Notes under the pieces: model-generated
The model's input: the letters and a program-made list of their open reading frames with translations, nothing else
Databases searched by the model: none
What the model was told of the DNA's origin: nothing
Shown: positions 22,984 through 31,668 of the stretch, in pieces
How the letters are laid out: each line of letters begins with the position of its first letter
Position numbering within the stretch: position 1 is the first letter of the stretch
DNA from: Candidatus Poseidoniaceae archaeon
GTDB lineage: Archaea; Thermoplasmatota; Poseidoniia; Poseidoniales; Poseidoniaceae
Length of the DNA: 40,169 nucleotides
Direction: 5' to 3'
NCBI GenBank assembly: GCA_030747785.1
Contig: JASLKC010000004.1
Span: 1-40,169 of the forward strand
Program-made: the position numbers and the translations under genes

Positions 22984-25900
22984 ATGGCTGGCTTCGAAAG
23001 CATCGGTCGTTGGCTTGTTCCAAGAAGGAACAAAGTCCACATCGCTATTTTCATTCTTACAATTTTGATGGTCCCTGGAGCAATGAAAGCCCTTGAGCCA
23101 ATCGATATGGAATCCTATGATATGGAATCCCCAGAATTGACTGCCGAGGAAATCATCAACGAAAAGTTCGCAACGACTGAGATTATTCTTGGCTTTTCAG
23201 TTGGCGTACGTGACCCTGCAATGGTAGGAAGTACACCTGTTCCTGTACCCACCACCTCAGACGGAACACCTGACTGGTCGTCGATTGCATCCGCCGACGA
23301 AATAATTGATTCCGGTGAAAATTGGGGTGGTATTACTGCTCCCGATGGAGGGATCCTCAATCTCACTATATTGCGAGAAATCGAGGCTAAACACGCTGTG
23401 ATTCTCGAGCATCCTCTCGGACAACACATGAAGCCATTTGTCAATGATGTGACCGGGCTTCAAACCACTGGAGTAATGAGTCTGGCTGACATTTTTAGAG
23501 GCTTTATGGCTAACGAATCAATCCTTACCGCTCCAAGACAAACAATGGCAGGGGCGGAAGAACCTCTAGCTGACTGGAGCGATTGTGGAGTTCTTGAATG
23601 TCTTACTTTCGATGATGAGAATTTGACTCAAGATCATATCGATTTAGCATCGGTTAGAATGGCCAGTGTCGATGGTTCAAACTTCCTACGTTGGCTATCT
23701 CTTGACCGAGGATTTGTTGCTGATGGCAATTCCAATGTTACCGGCCCTATCGGTGGTAAACTCTTGGAAAATGGTTCTTGGGAGGACGCTGTTTGGGGAC
23801 CTGGACGATGGTCTGCTTCCACTTCTTGGCTCCTTGTGCAACTCGATAGAGCCGCTCTAATTGAGTCGGGGTGGACAATGGTGTGGAAGGATTCTCATCA
23901 GGAAACGGCGATTCGTTCCACTGAAGATGGGATAATTATGGGTGGGTACAGAATCGATGATTCTGAATTAGTGTTATCCCCTCCAAATTATACTGAAGAG
24001 ACCTGTCCAATCGAAGGTGATCCTTGTTCGGTAGAATGGACAATGATGCATCTTGAAGGAGCGATTAGAAGTCATGATGACCAATCGGTCACACTCCTAG
24101 TTGGTCAAGGTGTAAATGTCGAAGTCAACCGAGAATTACAATCATCAGGCTCATTGATTTTGATGATGGGGATCGCTATTCTGATTCTACTATATTCTTC
24201 TCTTAAACGCTGGACTGATGTAATGATTGTTTCAATGGCACTAGGTGGTGCCTTACTTTGGATGCAAGGATTAATCGGTCATGCATCCAGTCTATTCGGA
24301 TGGATGGGTTTCGATATTATCTCGCGTTCTCAATTCTCAAATCTTCTACCGATTCTCGTTCTAGCCCTCGGAATAGACGACTCACTACACGCCTTGCATC
24401 GCTACAAAGAAGAGCGAAGCCTAGGTCGGTCTCCGGGCTCTGCTGGAGAAGTCACAATCAAGCGTGTGGGAAGAGCGATTATGCTCACCTCAGTCACAAC
24501 TATGTCTGCATTTGCCGCTAACTTGTTCAGCGATGTTGCAGCCTTGAGGTCGTTTGGCGTGGAGGCTGCACTCGGAATATTAGCAGCCTTCATTTTGACT
24601 GGGATTTGGGCTCCATTAATTCGAGTGTCTTTCGATGTATGGATGGAAAATAGAGGCAAGAACACTACGCCGGTCATAAGGCGAACACTGATTCGAGAAG
24701 ACCGTCTGAAATACATTGCAGAAAAGGCAGGAACCGGGTCTCGTCCAATTGTTATCGCATTTATTTGTCTCCTATTGACTATACCTGCAGCTTGGGGGAT
24801 GATGCAATTAGAAGGCGATTTTGCTGTCGAGGATTTCCTCGATGAAGAAAGCGATTTCGCCTTTGGAGTCAAGGTTGTTACTGAGAGATTCTCCGATGAA
24901 GGAGAACCATCGATGATGTTGGTTGAAGGGGATATTACCGACCCTACTGTATATGCTGCAATCGATGCTTTCCGACAAAATGCCAATCAACGTACTGAAG
25001 GATTACCAGATAAATATACTCGCCAACCAGATGGCAATGTCGACATCTTGGCCATCGATGAGATGGTAGAACTCGCCCGGCTATCGATGTTGGAGAACCG
25101 GCAACTATTCTGGGACCATGGGCTAAATGCCAGTGGATGTAATACCCCTGGTGCATTGGATTTACCCGATACTAATGACAGAGATTGTTTGGTATTCCTA
25201 TATGGCGTTCTCACGCTAAATGGAGTCCCTGGAACGCCAGCAATTCCTGCTATTCCGAAGAGTATTGTCGACCTATACATTTCTCCTTCTTCCACCCCCG
25301 ACCCAACACAAGTTTGGCTCGATATGGATGGCGAGCCGATTACCTATGACCGCATGCTGATTAGATTCGGAATCACCAGCCCAGAGGATTTCCCTTCGAT
25401 GAATAAGTGGTTTGAGGAATTGAGAAGTGACCTGAAACCCCTAACTGACCTTTCTAGCGGAACATGGGAAGAACAAGGTACTGAAGAAGAAGATAAACCA
25501 CTAACTTGGGTGATGCCAACCGGCAAGCCCGTCATCCGTTTCATCGCTAGCGATAAGATGCAAAATGAAATGCAGTCAAGCCTTATCCTTGGTTCATTAT
25601 TTGTTCTTTGTACATTGGTTATTGGATTTAGATCACTAAGACAATCTCTTGTTACATTAATTCCAATCCTCCTTGTAGTTCTCTGGCTTTATGGCTTAAT
25701 TTACGCATTTGGATATTCACTGAATATCGTAACTGTGACTATTGCTACGATATCTCTTGGGGTGGGTATTGACTATTGTATTCACGTCACTGAAAGATAT
25801 CGTGAAGGAAGAGAGACCGGTGAAAATCACCGTCAAGCTTTGCATGGAGTAGGCGGTGCTTGTGCACTAGCATTAGTTGGTTCTGCATTTTCCGACATTG

Positions 25901-26061
25901 CAGGATTTGCAATTATTGCTACATCACCAATGGGATTGTTCAATGCTTTCGGACTCTTCAGTGCAATGATGATTTTGTTATCTCTAATCGCTTCAATGGT
26001 CCTTACAACTGCCGCTTTGGGCCTCATTGAACCACCCCCCGCATCAAGTGCAGAAGAATGA
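22984..26061 (+). CDS. RND superfamily (HAE3/MMPL-type) membrane transporter
   Basis: 1025 residues in two halves, each with one N-terminal transmembrane helix, a large extracytoplasmic domain and a block of five more helices, the classic 12-helix RND plan. Block one contains ILVLALGIDDSLHALHRYKEE; block two contains the equivalent LGVGIDYCIHVTERYREGRETGENHRQAL and FSDIAGFAIIATSPMG. These (G)xDxxxH segments mark HAE3-type and sterol-sensing-domain relatives. The extracytoplasmic domains hold paired Cys (DCGVLECL, ETCPIEGDPC). The family exports lipids or hydrophobic compounds; the substrate is unknown. The tRNA-Leu gene lies upstream on the opposite strand. Confidence 0.92.
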   Translation: MAGFESIGRWLVPRRNKVHIAIFILTILMVPGAMKALEPIDMESYDMESPELTAEEIINEKFATTEIILGFSVGVRDPAMVGSTPVPVPTTSDGTPDWSSIASADEIIDSGENWGGITAPDGGILNLTILREIEAKHAVILEHPLGQHMKPFVNDVTGLQTTGVMSLADIFRGFMANESILTAPRQTMAGAEEPLADWSDCGVLECLTFDDENLTQDHIDLASVRMASVDGSNFLRWLSLDRGFVADGNSNVTGPIGGKLLENGSWEDAVWGPGRWSASTSWLLVQLDRAALIESGWTMVWKDSHQETAIRSTEDGIIMGGYRIDDSELVLSPPNYTEETCPIEGDPCSVEWTMMHLEGAIRSHDDQSVTLLVGQGVNVEVNRELQSSGSLILMMGIAILILLYSSLKRWTDVMIVSMALGGALLWMQGLIGHASSLFGWMGFDIISRSQFSNLLPILVLALGIDDSLHALHRYKEERSLGRSPGSAGEVTIKRVGRAIMLTSVTTMSAFAANLFSDVAALRSFGVEAALGILAAFILTGIWAPLIRVSFDVWMENRGKNTTPVIRRTLIREDRLKYIAEKAGTGSRPIVIAFICLLLTIPAAWGMMQLEGDFAVEDFLDEESDFAFGVKVVTERFSDEGEPSMMLVEGDITDPTVYAAIDAFRQNANQRTEGLPDKYTRQPDGNVDILAIDEMVELARLSMLENRQLFWDHGLNASGCNTPGALDLPDTNDRDCLVFLYGVLTLNGVPGTPAIPAIPKSIVDLYISPSSTPDPTQVWLDMDGEPITYDRMLIRFGITSPEDFPSMNKWFEELRSDLKPLTDLSSGTWEEQGTEEEDKPLTWVMPTGKPVIRFIASDKMQNEMQSSLILGSLFVLCTLVIGFRSLRQSLVTLIPILLVVLWLYGLIYAFGYSLNIVTVTIATISLGVGIDYCIHVTERYREGRETGENHRQALHGVGGACALALVGSAFSDIAGFAIIATSPMGLFNAFGLFSAMMILLSLIASMVLTTAALGLIEPPPASSAEE

Positions 26062-26137
26062 GCAGGTTTCATGAGGGGGAGACCGCCCGGGTGGTTTGTT
26101 CCACAGTGGGGTTGACCCCGGTGGTATGGTGATTTTT

Positions 26138-27820
26138 ATGCCCGACAAGGAGATTCCAAAGGATGATTCCGATAGTGAAGAGGAGTGGATGTCCTATGCT
26201 AATGCAGGCTTTGGGGCAACCGATTATTCACTCTGGGACGAGGATGAAAAACCAGCAAAAATCATTGATGAGGAGGATTTTGATGACCTTCAACTCGATA
26301 CCGGTGAAGAAGAAATTCCTGCTGCTCCAAGACCTGCTGGTCTGAAACATCTGGTGCGAATGGGGTCCTGTGACCACTGCCTTGGTAGAATCGGAGGCAA
26401 GAAACGCTTCGGTCAGAATTTCCTAGAAAGCGGTATCGAAGTAAGAGCCGGTGTTGTCGAATCAGATTCGACTATGGCATCAGCGAGAGAGAATGAACCG
26501 CTATGTCCATTCTGTGAAAATCTCTTCGAAGAAGCACCTCTTCTCGCTCAGATTATCCATGAAGAAATAGGCGAACATGAATGTGATAGATTGCAACTCG
26601 GCGCTCGGTTTCCCAAGGACCAAACCGAAGTTGAAGACCATCTTCGCAAGCGCTTTGGCGCTGGTGGTTCGGCCGCTTTGAAAACCAGTCTTGTCGAAGA
26701 GGTTGCAGCCCAATTGCGCGCAATCGATTCCAATGTTCGTCTTGTGATTGACAAGCCTCAAATTCTAGCATTAATCGATGTTCTCACTCTAACAGTAGAT
26801 CTGGATATTCGCTCTCATTACATCTATGGCCGCTATCGTAAACTGGCAAGAGGAATTCCACAGACTAAGTGGCCTTGTAGGGCGTGCAAAGGACGAGGAT
26901 GCAGAAAGTGTGACGGCACTGGTATGCAATATGATTCAAGTGTTCAAAGCCTAGTAGGCGACCCACTTCTCGGAATTTTTGACTCTAAAGAGCATGCATT
27001 CCATGGAATGGGAAGAGAGGATATCGATGTGCGTTGCCTTGGAAGAGGTCGGCCATTTGTTATCGAAATGAAGAAGCCGGTAAAGCGAAACATCGAGCCA
27101 AGTATAATGATGGCTGCAATCAATGAGGCAGCAGATGGCCAAATCGAAGTTACCGACATGAGGCATTCTAACCGAAGTGAAGTTGTTAGAGTAAAGGATA
27201 CACCTGCCGAAAAATCCTACACTATTCGATTCAAAATCGAAGCTGCTACTCAAGATAAAATGAATGAATTAACCAAAGTTCTTGAAATTCCTAAGGAGGA
27301 AAAGAGAGGGGGAAACCGTCGCAGGCAACGTCGCCCTCACCCCAATTCACGTAAAGAGGAAGTGAAGGTAGAAGTCGATCTATCTACGCTTTCGAAGGCC
27401 GAACTCGTCACAACTTGCGAAGAAAAGGGACTTCCTAAGTCGGGAACAAAAGATGTCTTAATCGAAAGAATTCAAAATTATTCGGAAGAAACTCTACCGC
27501 TACCTGACCAAGAACATGTCCTCGAGATAATGCAAAAACTCCAGGGTTGTACTCTCGCCCAGCGAACACCTGAGCGTGTGGCTCACCGCCGTGCCGACAA
27601 GATTCGGAAGCGCAAAGTCATGCAAACTAGTGGGGCAAAAGTTGAGGTCGGCAAAGACGGAAGCATGTTTGGAGAATTCAATCTCCGCTGTGAATCTGGA
27701 ACCTATGTCAAAGAGACCATTCATGGTGACGGAGGAAGGACTCAACCCTCGGTAGCATCTCTAATTGGGGCGATTTGTGAAGTAGAATGGCTCGATGTCG
27801 CCGATATACACGCCGATTGA
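26138..27820 (+). CDS. pus10: tRNA pseudouridine synthase Pus10 with inserted SAP domain
   Basis: 560 residues, versus ~400-450 for typical archaeal Pus10. Makes pseudouridine 54/55 in the T-loop of tRNAs. The start at 26138 follows GGTGAT. An unusual acidic N-terminal ~60 residues comes first. The THUMP-containing domain has CDHC (78-81) and CPFC (123-126). A second Cys set, CRACKGRGCRKCDGTG, leads into FHGMGREDIDVRCLGRGRPFVIE, with the catalytic Asp ~297. Within the catalytic half, ~residues 413-449 (VDLSTLSKAELVTTCEEKGL...GTKDVLIERI) form a clear SAP nucleic-acid-binding motif preceded by a basic RRRQRRP stretch. The Pus10 fold then resumes with RTPERVAHRRADKIRKRKV, ESGTYVKETIHGDGGR and PSVASLIG. 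Confidence 0.93.
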   Translation: MPDKEIPKDDSDSEEEWMSYANAGFGATDYSLWDEDEKPAKIIDEEDFDDLQLDTGEEEIPAAPRPAGLKHLVRMGSCDHCLGRIGGKKRFGQNFLESGIEVRAGVVESDSTMASARENEPLCPFCENLFEEAPLLAQIIHEEIGEHECDRLQLGARFPKDQTEVEDHLRKRFGAGGSAALKTSLVEEVAAQLRAIDSNVRLVIDKPQILALIDVLTLTVDLDIRSHYIYGRYRKLARGIPQTKWPCRACKGRGCRKCDGTGMQYDSSVQSLVGDPLLGIFDSKEHAFHGMGREDIDVRCLGRGRPFVIEMKKPVKRNIEPSIMMAAINEAADGQIEVTDMRHSNRSEVVRVKDTPAEKSYTIRFKIEAATQDKMNELTKVLEIPKEEKRGGNRRRQRRPHPNSRKEEVKVEVDLSTLSKAELVTTCEEKGLPKSGTKDVLIERIQNYSEETLPLPDQEHVLEIMQKLQGCTLAQRTPERVAHRRADKIRKRKVMQTSGAKVEVGKDGSMFGEFNLRCESGTYVKETIHGDGGRTQPSVASLIGAICEVEWLDVADIHAD

Positions 27821-27832
27821 GATATCGCGGTG

Positions 27833-27840
27833 CTTATATG
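27833..27840 (+). promoter_or_regulatory. TATA-like box for the rpl21e operon
   Basis: CTTATATG lies 66-73 bp upstream of the rpl21e ATG, just after the pus10 stop. Transcription beginning ~25 bp downstream would give a ~45-base leader that includes the small hairpin and Shine-Dalgarno. Confidence 0.45.
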
Positions 27841-27869
27841 GGTCTGGCAGGTCGGCAGGTTGCTCCGAA

Positions 27870-27883
27870 GTGTCTTATGACAC
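27870..27883 (+). promoter_or_regulatory. Leader hairpin upstream of rpl21e
   Basis: GTGTC, loop TTAT, GACAC; it ends ~10 bases before the AAGGTGG Shine-Dalgarno. It could be a protein-binding site in the ribosomal-protein mRNA leader; no direct evidence. Confidence 0.3.
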
Positions 27884-27905
27884 GTGGAGAAAGGTGGCGA
27901 TTACA

Positions 27906-28196
27906 ATGAAGCGCTCAAAGGGACAACGCCAAGGCACCCGAAGCATCCTACGTCGCGGACGCCATGAGCAAGGCCGAATTAACATCAGCCGCATCATGCA
28001 TGAGTACGCCGAAGGCGACCGTGTTGCTATCGTTCTCGATGGTGGACAACAGATGGGAATGCCTCACCGCCGATTCCAAGGACGTACAGGATTTATCGAA
28101 GGACGTCAAGGATCTGCTTGGGTCGTCGCTGTAAAAGACGGACACATGCAGAAGACCGTTGTCGCTCGACCAGAGCACCTACGCCCATTGGAGTGA
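27906..28196 (+). CDS. rpl21e: Ribosomal protein L21e
   Basis: 96 residues from ATG 27906, preceded by AAGGTGG. Matches the L21e family: basic N-terminus MKRSKGQRQGTRSILRR, then EYAEGDRVAIVLDGG, GMPHRRFQGRTGFIEGRQG (family: GMPHprfhGrTG.v.g..G) and a C-terminus ending VVARPEHLRPLE. It is a large-subunit protein specific to archaea and eukaryotes. It opens the conserved cluster rpl21e-rpoF-DUF655-ksgA. Its last codon and stop (GAG TGA) form part of the rpoF ribosome-binding site (GGAGTGATTTTGATG). Confidence 0.97.
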   Translation: MKRSKGQRQGTRSILRRGRHEQGRINISRIMHEYAEGDRVAIVLDGGQQMGMPHRRFQGRTGFIEGRQGSAWVVAVKDGHMQKTVVARPEHLRPLE

Positions 28197-28201
28197 TTTT
28201 G

Positions 28202-28564
28202 ATGTCTGATAATGAAGTATTCACCGATTATTCTTCTGTCCGCGACCTGCTACTGAATGCTCAGGAGCGCCGTGGATTCCTAACCTACGAACAGAAGGCC
28301 GCTCTACAACATGCAGAGTGGGCAGCAAGCGATAACCGCAATGGATACCGCACAGAGGCCAAAGTATTCCAAGATATGTTACTAGCAATTCTGGAAATTG
28401 AAAAATTCCAGAAATACCCTGAACTCGCTGCTAAGTTGGCCGAGTTAATGCCCATGCACTCAGATGATGTTCGTGCAGTCGCTGCAAGCCGTCGTATCTC
28501 AATCGAGAACGAGGAAATTGAAGCGGTTCTTGACATCGTCCGTAAGCATGTTGGTGTTGAATGA
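28202..28564 (+). CDS. rpoF: DNA-directed RNA polymerase subunit F (Rpo4)
   Basis: 120 residues. Forms the stalk of archaeal RNA polymerase with subunit E (Rpo7). The family look is clear: EVFTDYSSVRDLLLNAQERRGFLTYEQKAALQHAEWAA near the N-terminus and the C-terminal HRDC-like helical region (AELMPMHSDDVRAVAASRRISIENEEIEAVLDIVRKHV). Start is ATG five bases after the rpl21e stop, sharing a stop/Shine-Dalgarno overlap. Gene order with rpl21e upstream and DUF655 downstream is the standard archaeal arrangement and strengthens the call. Confidence 0.96.
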   Translation: MSDNEVFTDYSSVRDLLLNAQERRGFLTYEQKAALQHAEWAASDNRNGYRTEAKVFQDMLLAILEIEKFQKYPELAAKLAELMPMHSDDVRAVAASRRISIENEEIEAVLDIVRKHVGVE

Positions 28565-28586
28565 AACGACCCAACGGTGATGGAAA

Positions 28587-29195
28587 ATGCGACCCCCTCA
28601 CCGCGGAGACCGAAGACAAGGCGGGCGCAAGCCTCGTGATGAGAAGGTCGACCCGTTACTCAAGGTAGAATGGTGTCGTGTTCTCGACCATCCTGATGCT
28701 GGTGGGGCGCTCGCAGTCTTAACCGAACCAAATCTACACATCATTCGAATCCGTACCAAACCTGGAACTGGCCAACAACAATCCGGGGCCCGTCTATACA
28801 TGGGAGTAGAACACAGCCAACGTGAGATCGTTGGCGATGTGCTTGGTTTTGCAAGAATTCGTGACCTCTCCCCCACAACTAATTTTCAGTTGCCAGTTAT
28901 TATCCAGCAATATATCGAAGATGCTCCTGAAGTTTTCATTCAACAATTCTTCAACCGTGCGGGAAACCTTTCACTCAAGATGCATGCATTCGAACTCCTC
29001 CAAGGTGTTGGAAACAAGAAAGCACAAGAAATGGTTGAAGCTAGAGGACGAACCGGTTGGAAGGACTTTGCTAGCCTAAACGAAGGATGTGGAATTAATG
29101 CTCCAGAACTTCTAGCCAAGAGATTTGTTTCCGAGATAAAGGACCGTGGACTTCAACCACGGCTTATCGACCTACTTTGCAGACAGGATGAGTGA
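28587..29195 (+). CDS. DUF655 family protein with helix-hairpin-helix motif
   Basis: 202 residues. An Arg-rich N-terminal stretch (RPPHRGDRRQGGRKPRDEK) is followed by an OB-like or beta domain (VEWCRVLDHPDAGG, LHIIRIRTKPG) and a helix-hairpin-helix in LSLKMHAFELLQGVGNKKAQEMVEARGRTGWKDF, as in DUF655. Members are conserved between rpoF and ksgA in archaea and probably bind nucleic acid; the exact role is unknown. The last codon and stop (GAG TGA) lie in the ksgA ribosome-binding region (GAGTGATTATCATG). Confidence 0.92.
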   Translation: MRPPHRGDRRQGGRKPRDEKVDPLLKVEWCRVLDHPDAGGALAVLTEPNLHIIRIRTKPGTGQQQSGARLYMGVEHSQREIVGDVLGFARIRDLSPTTNFQLPVIIQQYIEDAPEVFIQQFFNRAGNLSLKMHAFELLQGVGNKKAQEMVEARGRTGWKDFASLNEGCGINAPELLAKRFVSEIKDRGLQPRLIDLLCRQDE

Positions 29196-29200
29196 TTATC

Positions 29201-30031
29201 ATGGCCATGGGTGCAAGAGCACTCATCGACCGCCTGAAGGCACGTCAACCCAATATCAAAGCTCTTGGTCAACACTATCTCCACGATGAGGAAGTTATCT
29301 CCTCCTCGATTGAAATGGCTGAATTATCACCTGATGATCGAGTGATTGAAATTGGCCCAGGGCCAGGTACACTTACCGAGAGACTTCTCGAAACAAGCAA
29401 TGTAGTCGCCATTGAAATCGATGAAGGTGCTTGCGAACATCTTAGGATGGTCTTCCCTGAACTCGAACTTATCGAAGGCGATGCACTCCAAGTAAACTGG
29501 CCTCAAGCCAACAAAGTTGTAGCAAATATCCCCTACCAGATTTCCTCTCCTCTAATTGATGTAATCACAAGACAACCTTCGATTACTCAGGTAGTAATCC
29601 TCGTCCAAGAAGAGTTTGCAGAACGCCTTGTCATCGAAACGCTCGCAGATAGAGGCTCTCTCGGAATGTGTGTTGCGCTTGATTGGGATTGTGAAATGGG
29701 CCCTAGAGTTGCTCCACATTGCTTTATTCCTGCACCCCGTGTACATTCTAGACTAGTTTGTATGAAGCGAATCGACAGCAAAGTGAATTCTCGCCTAGCC
29801 AAATTATTGATTCGGCAAGGGTTTGAACAAAGGCGCAAGAAATTGCGAAATACGCTTTCGCGGGCACCTCGTAGGATTAATCGCATTTCAGGATGGCATG
29901 CTTCAATGTACAAAGAAGCCTTTCAGTCCATCGATTCTGAATTGCTAGAACTGCGCCCCGAAGATCTAAAACTCGCTGATTGGCTTGCACTTTCGAAAGA
30001 ATTGCAGGATTATGCATCGGCGATGGGTTGA
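29201..30031 (+). CDS. ksgA: 16S rRNA (adenine-N6,N6)-dimethyltransferase KsgA/RsmA (Dim1)
   Basis: 276 residues from ATG 29201; an in-frame GTG at 29192 overlaps DUF655 and is less likely. Dimethylates two adjacent adenines in the 3' helix of 16S rRNA, late in small-subunit assembly. Motifs: LGQHYLHDEEVI; SAM-binding motif I VIEIGPGPGTLTERLL; acidic motif VVAIEIDEGACEHL; EGDALQV; catalytic motif IV NIPYQISSPL; and the C-terminal segment RQGFEQRRKKLRNTL. Length is normal. It ends the conserved rpl21e-rpoF-DUF655-ksgA cluster. Confidence 0.96.
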   Translation: MAMGARALIDRLKARQPNIKALGQHYLHDEEVISSSIEMAELSPDDRVIEIGPGPGTLTERLLETSNVVAIEIDEGACEHLRMVFPELELIEGDALQVNWPQANKVVANIPYQISSPLIDVITRQPSITQVVILVQEEFAERLVIETLADRGSLGMCVALDWDCEMGPRVAPHCFIPAPRVHSRLVCMKRIDSKVNSRLAKLLIRQGFEQRRKKLRNTLSRAPRRINRISGWHASMYKEAFQSIDSELLELRPEDLKLADWLALSKELQDYASAMG

Positions 30032-30073
30032 CATCCATCGGCCGCTACGGCCCAACTCGTCGGAGGGATGTGA

Positions 30074-31162
30074 ATGGCAAAGAAGGACACATATCTTGCA
30101 CTGCTACGCCGTGGAATCGATGAAACCACAGCAATGCAATTGGCTGATTCTGGTATAAAAATTGGTGATCTGAAAAAGATTGACAAATCCCAGTTGGTTG
30201 AAAATTACGGTCTCAAGGCTGATATCGCCGATGGTGTACTTGAAATTATTTCTTCAGGTTCGAAAACTCACGGTAAAGAGAGATATCTTTCCAAAGTTTT
30301 GGCGCCAGAGCGTAAGCAAGAAAGCAAAATCGAAGAATTGAAATTCAAGCGTCAACAAAAGGACGTACTCTCCGAACTTGCGGAGCAAAAAGAGCGACTC
30401 AAACTCGCTCGAGTTGAGTCTTTTAGAATGCAGAAACTCGTAATGAACCGTCTCGGGAAGACCGTTGAGTTGATCGTAAAGCTCGAAAATAATCTTCACG
30501 ATGAAGGTAAGGACGACCAGAAGGTGAAGATTCGTGACCAATTAGAAACGAGAGGCCTAGAGGCTGCTCGTGACCACGAAATGCTTGACCTCGAAGGAAC
30601 ACCTCAAGATATCGTTGACTTCCGCCGCAATATCGTACCAAAATTAATTCTCCACGCCTGCCCTGAATGCAATGAGGAAATGGACCCTCGTTCAAGTCGC
30701 AATCCTGATGACAAAGAGAACTGGTCATTCATTTGCTGGGAATGCGAGACCGATTTCTTGCCTGGGCTCGCAAGCACTGTCGATGAGGTCATGGAAAATG
30801 GTGGCAGAATTGTCATCGACCCTGATGCAAACCCTCGCAACCCCGTTCCACCGAAACCTGCTCGCCAAGACTTCACTACAATCAATGAACTGATTAAGGC
30901 TGAGCTTGAGGAAACCGGTGCAGATGCTGACACAATGACACAGGTTGCAGAGCATTCTGTTCTGGCTAGTGGCCTAATGAGTATTGATGATTGGATTGAC
31001 CAAACTCTTGCTGCAAAGGGATACATTCAGGCCCAAGAGGACCGTGAAGACTTCATTCTACGCACTGGTGCTGGTGCAACCAAGTTCAACAAGTGGATGA
31101 AGAAGGCTGGACTATACTTCAACAAGCAAACTGGCCGCTGGTCGCGCTGGGAAGATCGTTGA
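30074..31162 (+). CDS. Unknown protein: helical N-terminus, coiled coil and zinc ribbon
   Basis: 362 residues, soluble. Residues 1-60 look like a helix-hairpin-helix or SAM-like bundle (LLRRGIDETTAMQLADSGIKIGDLKKI resembles DNA-repair helical repeats). Residues ~75-175 are strongly charged and predicted coiled coil. A treble-clef or ribbon zinc site follows: CPEC (196-199) and CWEC (221-224). The C-terminal ~110 residues end in a Gly/Lys/Trp-rich segment (FNKWMKKAGLYFNKQTGRWSRW) suited to nucleic-acid contact. Taken together these suggest a nucleic-acid or ribosome-associated factor, but no family was recognised. It lies 42 bp after ksgA with GGAGGGATGTGA as ribosome-binding site, and the ferredoxin gene follows immediately. 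Confidence 0.8.
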   Translation: MAKKDTYLALLRRGIDETTAMQLADSGIKIGDLKKIDKSQLVENYGLKADIADGVLEIISSGSKTHGKERYLSKVLAPERKQESKIEELKFKRQQKDVLSELAEQKERLKLARVESFRMQKLVMNRLGKTVELIVKLENNLHDEGKDDQKVKIRDQLETRGLEAARDHEMLDLEGTPQDIVDFRRNIVPKLILHACPECNEEMDPRSSRNPDDKENWSFICWECETDFLPGLASTVDEVMENGGRIVIDPDANPRNPVPPKPARQDFTTINELIKAELEETGADADTMTQVAEHSVLASGLMSIDDWIDQTLAAKGYIQAQEDREDFILRTGAGATKFNKWMKKAGLYFNKQTGRWSRWEDR

Positions 31163-31171
31163 GTGATTCAC

Positions 31172-31459
31172 ATGGGTCTTGTGCGCTTCCTCAGAGGTGC
31201 GAAGCTCCTTGGTCAAACTCAAACGATGAAGGGTGTGTCTTTAGTCGAACATGGGCAATCTGCCAATGTCGAAATCCCCACCAATTGTACAAGCGGTAAT
31301 TGTGGAGCATGTATGGTGACTCTTCTTTCTGGTGAAGTTAGCCTTCCAGAACCACTCACTCCAGGCCTCGATGAGGAGATTGTAGCAGATGGGGCCCGTT
31401 TGGGTTGTATTGGAATTCCAAAAGGTGATGTCGATATCGATATCTTGCCTCCAATTTGA
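31172..31459 (+). CDS. [2Fe-2S] ferredoxin, plant/adrenodoxin-type fold
   Basis: 95 residues. Cys39, Cys44, Cys47 and Cys79 give the plant-type pattern C-x4-C-x2-C-x31-C (CTSGNCGACMVTLLSGEV then ARLGC). The preceding beta strands (GVSLVEHGQSANVEIP) fit the beta-grasp fold. It is a one-electron carrier; its partner is not apparent in the window. Start is the ATG at 31172 with GAGTGATTCAC upstream, in which the stop codon of the preceding gene is embedded. Its own stop forms part of GAGGTGAT before the next small gene. Confidence 0.92.
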   Translation: MGLVRFLRGAKLLGQTQTMKGVSLVEHGQSANVEIPTNCTSGNCGACMVTLLSGEVSLPEPLTPGLDEEIVADGARLGCIGIPKGDVDIDILPPI

Positions 31460-31468
31460 GGTGATATT

Positions 31469-31627
31469 GTGGATATACCATGGTGGGTTTGGACTCTAAA
31501 TATCGTTGGAGTTGGCGCTACAGTTTGGTTTCTTACCTGGCGATTAAAGAGTAAATTATCTGAAGTAGAAGACCGACATGTGATGGGTGGAATCCGTCAC
31601 AGAAAGCGACTTCTTGAATCTGAATAA
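31469..31627 (+). CDS. Small single-pass membrane protein
   Basis: 52 residues, GTG start preceded by the perfect Shine-Dalgarno GAGGTGAT that includes the ferredoxin stop codon. One helix near the N-terminus (WWVWTLNIVGVGATVWFLTW) and a basic, charged tail (RHRKRLLESE). No family recognised. The quality of the ribosome-binding site and the coupling to the ferredoxin gene are the main evidence. It could anchor the ferredoxin or another partner at the membrane, but that is speculation. Confidence 0.65.
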   Translation: MDIPWWVWTLNIVGVGATVWFLTWRLKSKLSEVEDRHVMGGIRHRKRLLESE

Positions 31628-31638
31628 AGCCCCAAAAG

Positions 31639-31646
31639 GCATATGA
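31639..31646 (+). promoter_or_regulatory. TATA-like box for corA (leaderless spacing)
   Basis: GCATATGA is centred ~27 bp before the corA ATG, and no Shine-Dalgarno is seen before that start. This is the spacing of a leaderless archaeal transcript. Confidence 0.45.
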
Positions 31647-31668
31647 CTGCCGCTCTGAGGGCACAAAC

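Noticed and set aside
24402-24986. 194-residue minus-strand frame inside the RND transporter gene
   Set aside because: It is antisense to the conserved first membrane block; Ser/Ile-rich low-information sequence typical of a shadow frame.
26108-26119. GGGG TTGA CCCC repeat upstream of pus10 as an operator
   Set aside because: The stem is only four pairs in a G-rich stretch, and nothing else marks it as a regulatory site.
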